A DNA stretch of 64,000 nt from Thermoanaerobacterium xylanolyticum LX-11. GTDB taxonomy: Bacteria > Bacillota > Thermoanaerobacteria > Thermoanaerobacterales > Thermoanaerobacteraceae. This document shows positions 60,981 through 64,000 of this stretch, one piece after another; within the stretch, counting starts at the first letter, position 1, and every line of letters begins with the position of its first letter. Both the position numbers and the translations under genes were made by a program. The stretch spans positions 1,933,001-1,997,000 of the forward strand of contig NC_015555.1 of assembly GCF_000189775.2 (NCBI RefSeq), in the 5' to 3' direction. The notes under the pieces are model-generated. The model was not told the origin of the DNA, did not search any database, and saw nothing but the letters and a program-made list of their open reading frames with translations.

Positions 60981-61571
60981 TTATCTTTCAATATATCCTT
61001 TGTTTATTGAATCTTCCAATATATCATTAATAAACTGCCATAGCTCTGGCGCTATCTCGCTTATAATTTTGTTTCTCTCAAGCACTTGGTAGCTTTTTAC
61101 ACCATGTTCTCTCCACGAATGACCATTCGTATAGTAATTATGTATTATAGGTTGCATCCTATCAAGAGCAGATGCAAATTTTGCATCTTTAGTTTTGCGC
61201 TCTTCAAATTCTTCCCACAAACCTTTTATCTCATTTGCCTGATCTTCAGGCAAAATATTAAATAGCCTCTCTGCCGCTTTTTTCTCTCTTTCTGCTTTGT
61301 CTTCATATCCTTTCTCATCGTATACAAATGTGTCACCAGCATCAATCTCTACTATATCGTGTACAATCACCATTTTAATCACATGGCTTATATCTATCTT
61401 TTCAGATGCATATTCAGAAAGAACCATAGCCATCATTGCAAGATGCCAAGAATGCTCAGCGTCGTTCTCATGGCGTGTGCCATCCATAAGAAGCGTCTGC
61501 CTAAATACTTGCTTTAACTTGTCTATCTCTTTCAAAAACTCTATCTGCTTTTTTAGTCTTTCATTTTCCAT
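60981..61571 (-). CDS. HD-domain phosphohydrolase (YfbR-like)
   Basis: Protein of 196 residues. The His of RHENDAEHSWHLAM, the HD of VIVHDIVEIDAGDTF (about residue 70) and the Asp of SALDRMQPI form the metal site of HD-domain 5'-nucleotidases similar to YfbR. It probably hydrolyses deoxynucleoside 5'-monophosphates. ATG 61571 with GAGGGG upstream is the preferred start. It is separated from aconitase by a terminator. Confidence 0.85.
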   Translation of the reverse strand: MENERLKKQIEFLKEIDKLKQVFRQTLLMDGTRHENDAEHSWHLAMMAMVLSEYASEKIDISHVIKMVIVHDIVEIDAGDTFVYDEKGYEDKAEREKKAAERLFNILPEDQANEIKGLWEEFEERKTKDAKFASALDRMQPIIHNYYTNGHSWREHGVKSYQVLERNKIISEIAPELWQFINDILEDSINKGYIER

Positions 61572-61627
61572 AAGTAAATACCCCTCTTTTCGCATATATT
61601 TTTATTATATACCAAAGAGCCTACTAA

Positions 61628-61653
61628 AAAAAGCATGCCGTAGCATGCTTTTT
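61628..61653 (-). terminator. Terminator after aconitase
   Basis: Perfect 11-bp stem AAAAAGCATGC with a loop read on the minus strand as TACG, followed by TTTTTTAGTAGG. It ends 3 nt after the stop of the aconitase gene. Confidence 0.9.
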
Positions 61654-61655
61654 CA

Positions 61656-63578
61656 TTAAACCTTATCTTTTTTTCTCACGTAATTTATGAGTCCGCCTTC
61701 TATTAGAATTTCCCGATTTCTGTCACTAACATCCAGATCCACTTCAAATTCGTACCCTTTAGTCACATTCTTAACGACAATCTTGCCTTTTGACTTGACT
61801 TGATTTACAGCATCTTCAATCTTAAGCACATCGCCTTCATCGATCTTGTCATAATCATCTTCACTTACAAATGTTAAAGGAAGAATTCCGCTATTTATAA
61901 GGTTTGCCTTGTGTATCCTTGCAAATGACTTTGCTATTACTGCTTTTACTCCCAGTTGAAGCGGCGCCAACGCAGCGTGTTCCCTGCTGGAACCTTGACC
62001 GTAGTTATTTCCGCCAACTATTATGCCGCCACCATTTTCTAAAGCTCTCTTAGAGAAATCAGGATCTATCGTCTCAAAGCAATGCTTTGAAAGCTCTGGA
62101 ATATTTGATCTAAGTGGCAAAAGCTTAGCATTAGACGGCATAATGTGGTCTGTCGTAATGTCGTCTCCCACCTTTATCAAAACGGCTTTTTCAATATCTG
62201 CAAGAGGAGTGTTGATTGGAAAAGGCTTTATGTTTGGACCTCTTACAACGTCAAATTCATCTGCATTTACAGGCGGTTTTATTATCATATTGTCATTCAC
62301 CAAAAATTCACTGGGCATCTCTATCTTGATTTCTTCCCCTAACTCCCTCGGATCTATGAGATAACCAGCCAATGCGGATGCAGCAGCTACTTCAGGACTT
62401 ACCAAATACACTTTTGCTGATTTTGTGCCACACCTTCCATAAAAGTTCCTGTTAAATGTCCTAAGGGATATAGCATTTGTAGCAGGAGCCTGACCCATGC
62501 CTATACACGGGCCGCAAGCTGTCTCTAAAATCCTGGCGCCAGCCGAAATCATGTCTGATAATGCACCATTTTTTGCAAGCATATTTAAAACTTGCCTCGA
62601 ACCAGGCGATATGACCAAGCTTACACCTTCTGCGATAAGACCACCTTTTAATATGGCCGCTACCTTCATCATGTCCATGTAGGACGAATTTGTGCAAGAT
62701 CCAATCGCCACTTGATCGACTTTTAACTTTCCTGCATCTTTCACTTTTATTACATTGTCAGGACTGTGTGGCAATGCAACCATCGGCTCTAATTCGTCAA
62801 GATTGATTTCAATGACGCCATCATACTCAGCATCATCGTCTGGCAGCAGTGCTTCAAAGTCATCTTCTCTCTTTTGGGCTTTTAAAAATTCATACGTGCG
62901 GAAATCAGATGGGAAGATAGATGTAGTCGCTCCCAACTCTGCTCCCATATTTGTTATAGTAGCTCTTTCAGGAACGGACAGTGTTGCAACGCCATCGCCT
63001 GTGTACTCAAATACCTTGCCGACTCCACCTTTTACAGTAAGCCTTCTTAATAACTCAAGTATAATGTCTTTCGATGATACCCATGGTTTTAATTTTCCAG
63101 TGAGTCTAACGTTAATCACTTCTGGCATTACCAGCCTATACGGCTCACCTGCCATAGCCAATGCCACATCAAGTCCACCAGCGCCTATTGCCAGCATACC
63201 TATGCCACCACCTGTTGGCGTATGGCTGTCAGATCCTAATAGCGTCTTACCCGGTTTTCCAAACCTCTCAAGGTGGACTTGATGGCAAATACCATTACCC
63301 GGCCTTGAGAAGTATATTCCATGTTTCGCAGCAACAGTCTGGATGTACTTATGGTCATCTGCATTTTCGAAACCTTCCTGCAGCATATTATGATCAACAT
63401 AAGCTACAGAAAGCTCTGTCTTGACTTTGTCTACTCCTAAAGCTTCCAGCTCCAGATAAGCCATAGTGCCTGTAGAGTCCTGCGTCAGTGTCTGATCTAT
63501 TTTAATAGCTATTTCATGTCCTTTAACAAGTTCTCCTTCCACCAAATGCTTCTTCAAAATTTTTTGCGTTAAATTCAC
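61656..63578 (-). CDS. acnA: Aconitate hydratase
   Basis: Enzyme of 640 residues of the single-chain, mitochondrial-like or 'putative aconitase' type. It isomerises citrate and isocitrate. The [4Fe-4S] ligands are in GSCTNSS and ACGPCIGMG (about 295 and 358-361); SDSHTPTGGGIGMLAIG holds substrate-binding residues. The swivel domain (about 470-600) has GGNNYGQGSSREHAAL. It directly follows the (homo)citrate synthase-like gene by 17 nt. With it, it would supply 2-oxoglutarate precursors for glutamate. Confidence 0.95.
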   Translation of the reverse strand: MNLTQKILKKHLVEGELVKGHEIAIKIDQTLTQDSTGTMAYLELEALGVDKVKTELSVAYVDHNMLQEGFENADDHKYIQTVAAKHGIYFSRPGNGICHQVHLERFGKPGKTLLGSDSHTPTGGGIGMLAIGAGGLDVALAMAGEPYRLVMPEVINVRLTGKLKPWVSSKDIILELLRRLTVKGGVGKVFEYTGDGVATLSVPERATITNMGAELGATTSIFPSDFRTYEFLKAQKREDDFEALLPDDDAEYDGVIEINLDELEPMVALPHSPDNVIKVKDAGKLKVDQVAIGSCTNSSYMDMMKVAAILKGGLIAEGVSLVISPGSRQVLNMLAKNGALSDMISAGARILETACGPCIGMGQAPATNAISLRTFNRNFYGRCGTKSAKVYLVSPEVAAASALAGYLIDPRELGEEIKIEMPSEFLVNDNMIIKPPVNADEFDVVRGPNIKPFPINTPLADIEKAVLIKVGDDITTDHIMPSNAKLLPLRSNIPELSKHCFETIDPDFSKRALENGGGIIVGGNNYGQGSSREHAALAPLQLGVKAVIAKSFARIHKANLINSGILPLTFVSEDDYDKIDEGDVLKIEDAVNQVKSKGKIVVKNVTKGYEFEVDLDVSDRNREILIEGGLINYVRKKDKV

Positions 63579-63595
63579 TTGTCATCCCCCTCTAA

Positions 63596-64000
63596 TTAAA
63601 TTGCCTTAATCTTAGATATGTGCTCTTCATAGAGATATATCAATTCTTTATCAAAAAGCGGCCTTTTAAGCTGAATAGACAAACTTCTCACATAAGGTAA
63701 AAGTTCTTTTGCTTCCTCCTCAGGCAATACTCTTCCGTACTCTTTGAACTTATTTATTAGCGCTGCTGTACCTGAGTGCTTGCCTATTACAATCTGTCTT
63801 TCAAGACCTACTTCGTCTGGGTCGAATATTTCATATGTGTGAGGATCTTTAAGAGCCCCATCAACGTGTATTCCTGACTCATGTGCAAACACATTTGTGC
63901 CAACAATTGCCTTCCAAGACGGCAGTTGCCTTCCAGATGCTGTAGATACGTACTCTGAAATCTCTCTAAACCTTTTTGTGTCTATATTGATGTCGTACTT
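63596..64000 (-). CDS. Homocitrate synthase / Re-citrate synthase-like protein, C-terminal part
   Basis: The frame runs in from beyond the right edge; 134 residues are visible. FAHESGIHVDGALKDPHTYEIFDPDEVG and IGKHSGTAALINKF are typical of the HMGL-like barrel's last strand and the start of the C-terminal helical part of homocitrate, isopropylmalate and Re-citrate synthases. Placement before aconitase favours a Re-type citrate synthase, as in clostridia that lack the usual Si enzyme, but homocitrate synthase cannot be excluded from this fragment. Confidence 0.8.
   Translation of the reverse strand, partial: KYDINIDTKRFREISEYVSTASGRQLPSWKAIVGTNVFAHESGIHVDGALKDPHTYEIFDPDEVGLERQIVIGKHSGTAALINKFKEYGRVLPEEEAKELLPYVRSLSIQLKRPLFDKELIYLYEEHISKIKAI

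Overview
Organism. The window is low-GC DNA from a thermophilic, spore-forming, flagellated clostridium. Gene order and protein style fit Thermoanaerobacterium or a close relative. This is inferred from gene content: spore genes (yyaC, a GerM-like lipoprotein, a Spo0E-like phosphatase), Gram-positive flagellar genes, a SAM-I riboswitch before metK, and clostridial-type aconitase, rubrerythrin and pan genes. No database search was possible.

Layout. 1-6.1 kb is an insertion-sequence hotspot: the end of an IS4-type transposase, a nitroreductase gene, a complete IS1182-type element, a frameshifted IS701-like transposase and a complete element flanked by TTAA. 6.1-9.8 kb holds late flagellar genes (fliT/flgN-like, fliS, fliD, flaG) and a Spo0E-like gene. 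9.9-11.9 kb is a radical-SAM/DUF4130 pair proposed to act on DNA, with a LexA-type box in its promoter. After an NlpC/P60 cell-wall enzyme, 13.3-23.8 kb is one long overlapping operon for a legionaminic-acid-like sugar, including a PIG-L deacetylase and a formyltransferase, and the Maf glycosyltransferase that would attach the sugar to flagellin. 24.0-27.6 kb is a second mobile-element zone: a 26-residue peptide gene, an ORF-less group II intron abutting an IS200-type element, and a transposase gene broken by one UGA.

27.6-34.5 kb is the late flagellar operon comFC-yvyF-flgM-flgN-flgK-flgL-DUF6470-fliW-csrA, followed by flagellin. The flagellin gene is split near its 3' end by a 338-nt group I intron with recognisable P, Q, R and S elements, an internal guide sequence and exact exon continuity. 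Six sigma-D (sigma-28) promoter motifs lie in front of these blocks, so filament genes, glycosylation genes and the anti-sigma factor appear co-regulated. 34.5-37.4 kb carries recD2 and a ComK-like gene behind a strong promoter with a second LexA-type box. A 43-nt T tract separates it from an HD-GYP gene.

38.3-64 kb is mostly housekeeping: metK, rubrerythrin and peroxiredoxin, three tRNAs (Pro, Val, Tyr), a secreted phosphodiester glycosidase, spore genes, a two-component system, nagA with a LacI-type regulator, a HAD phosphatase, a DUF421/DUF4363 pair, HD hydrolases, a HepT/MntA pair, a pan operon with a PAN RNA motif and a PanG-type reductase, a CapA-like protein, tyrS, aconitase and the start-truncated end of a homocitrate/Re-citrate synthase-like gene running off the window.

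How the parts work together. Sigma-D, held by FlgM, would switch on filament, cap, flagellin and sugar genes. FliW and CsrA would tune flagellin translation. The Leg enzymes and Maf would glycosylate the filament. Intron splicing adds an unusual extra step before full-length flagellin can be made.
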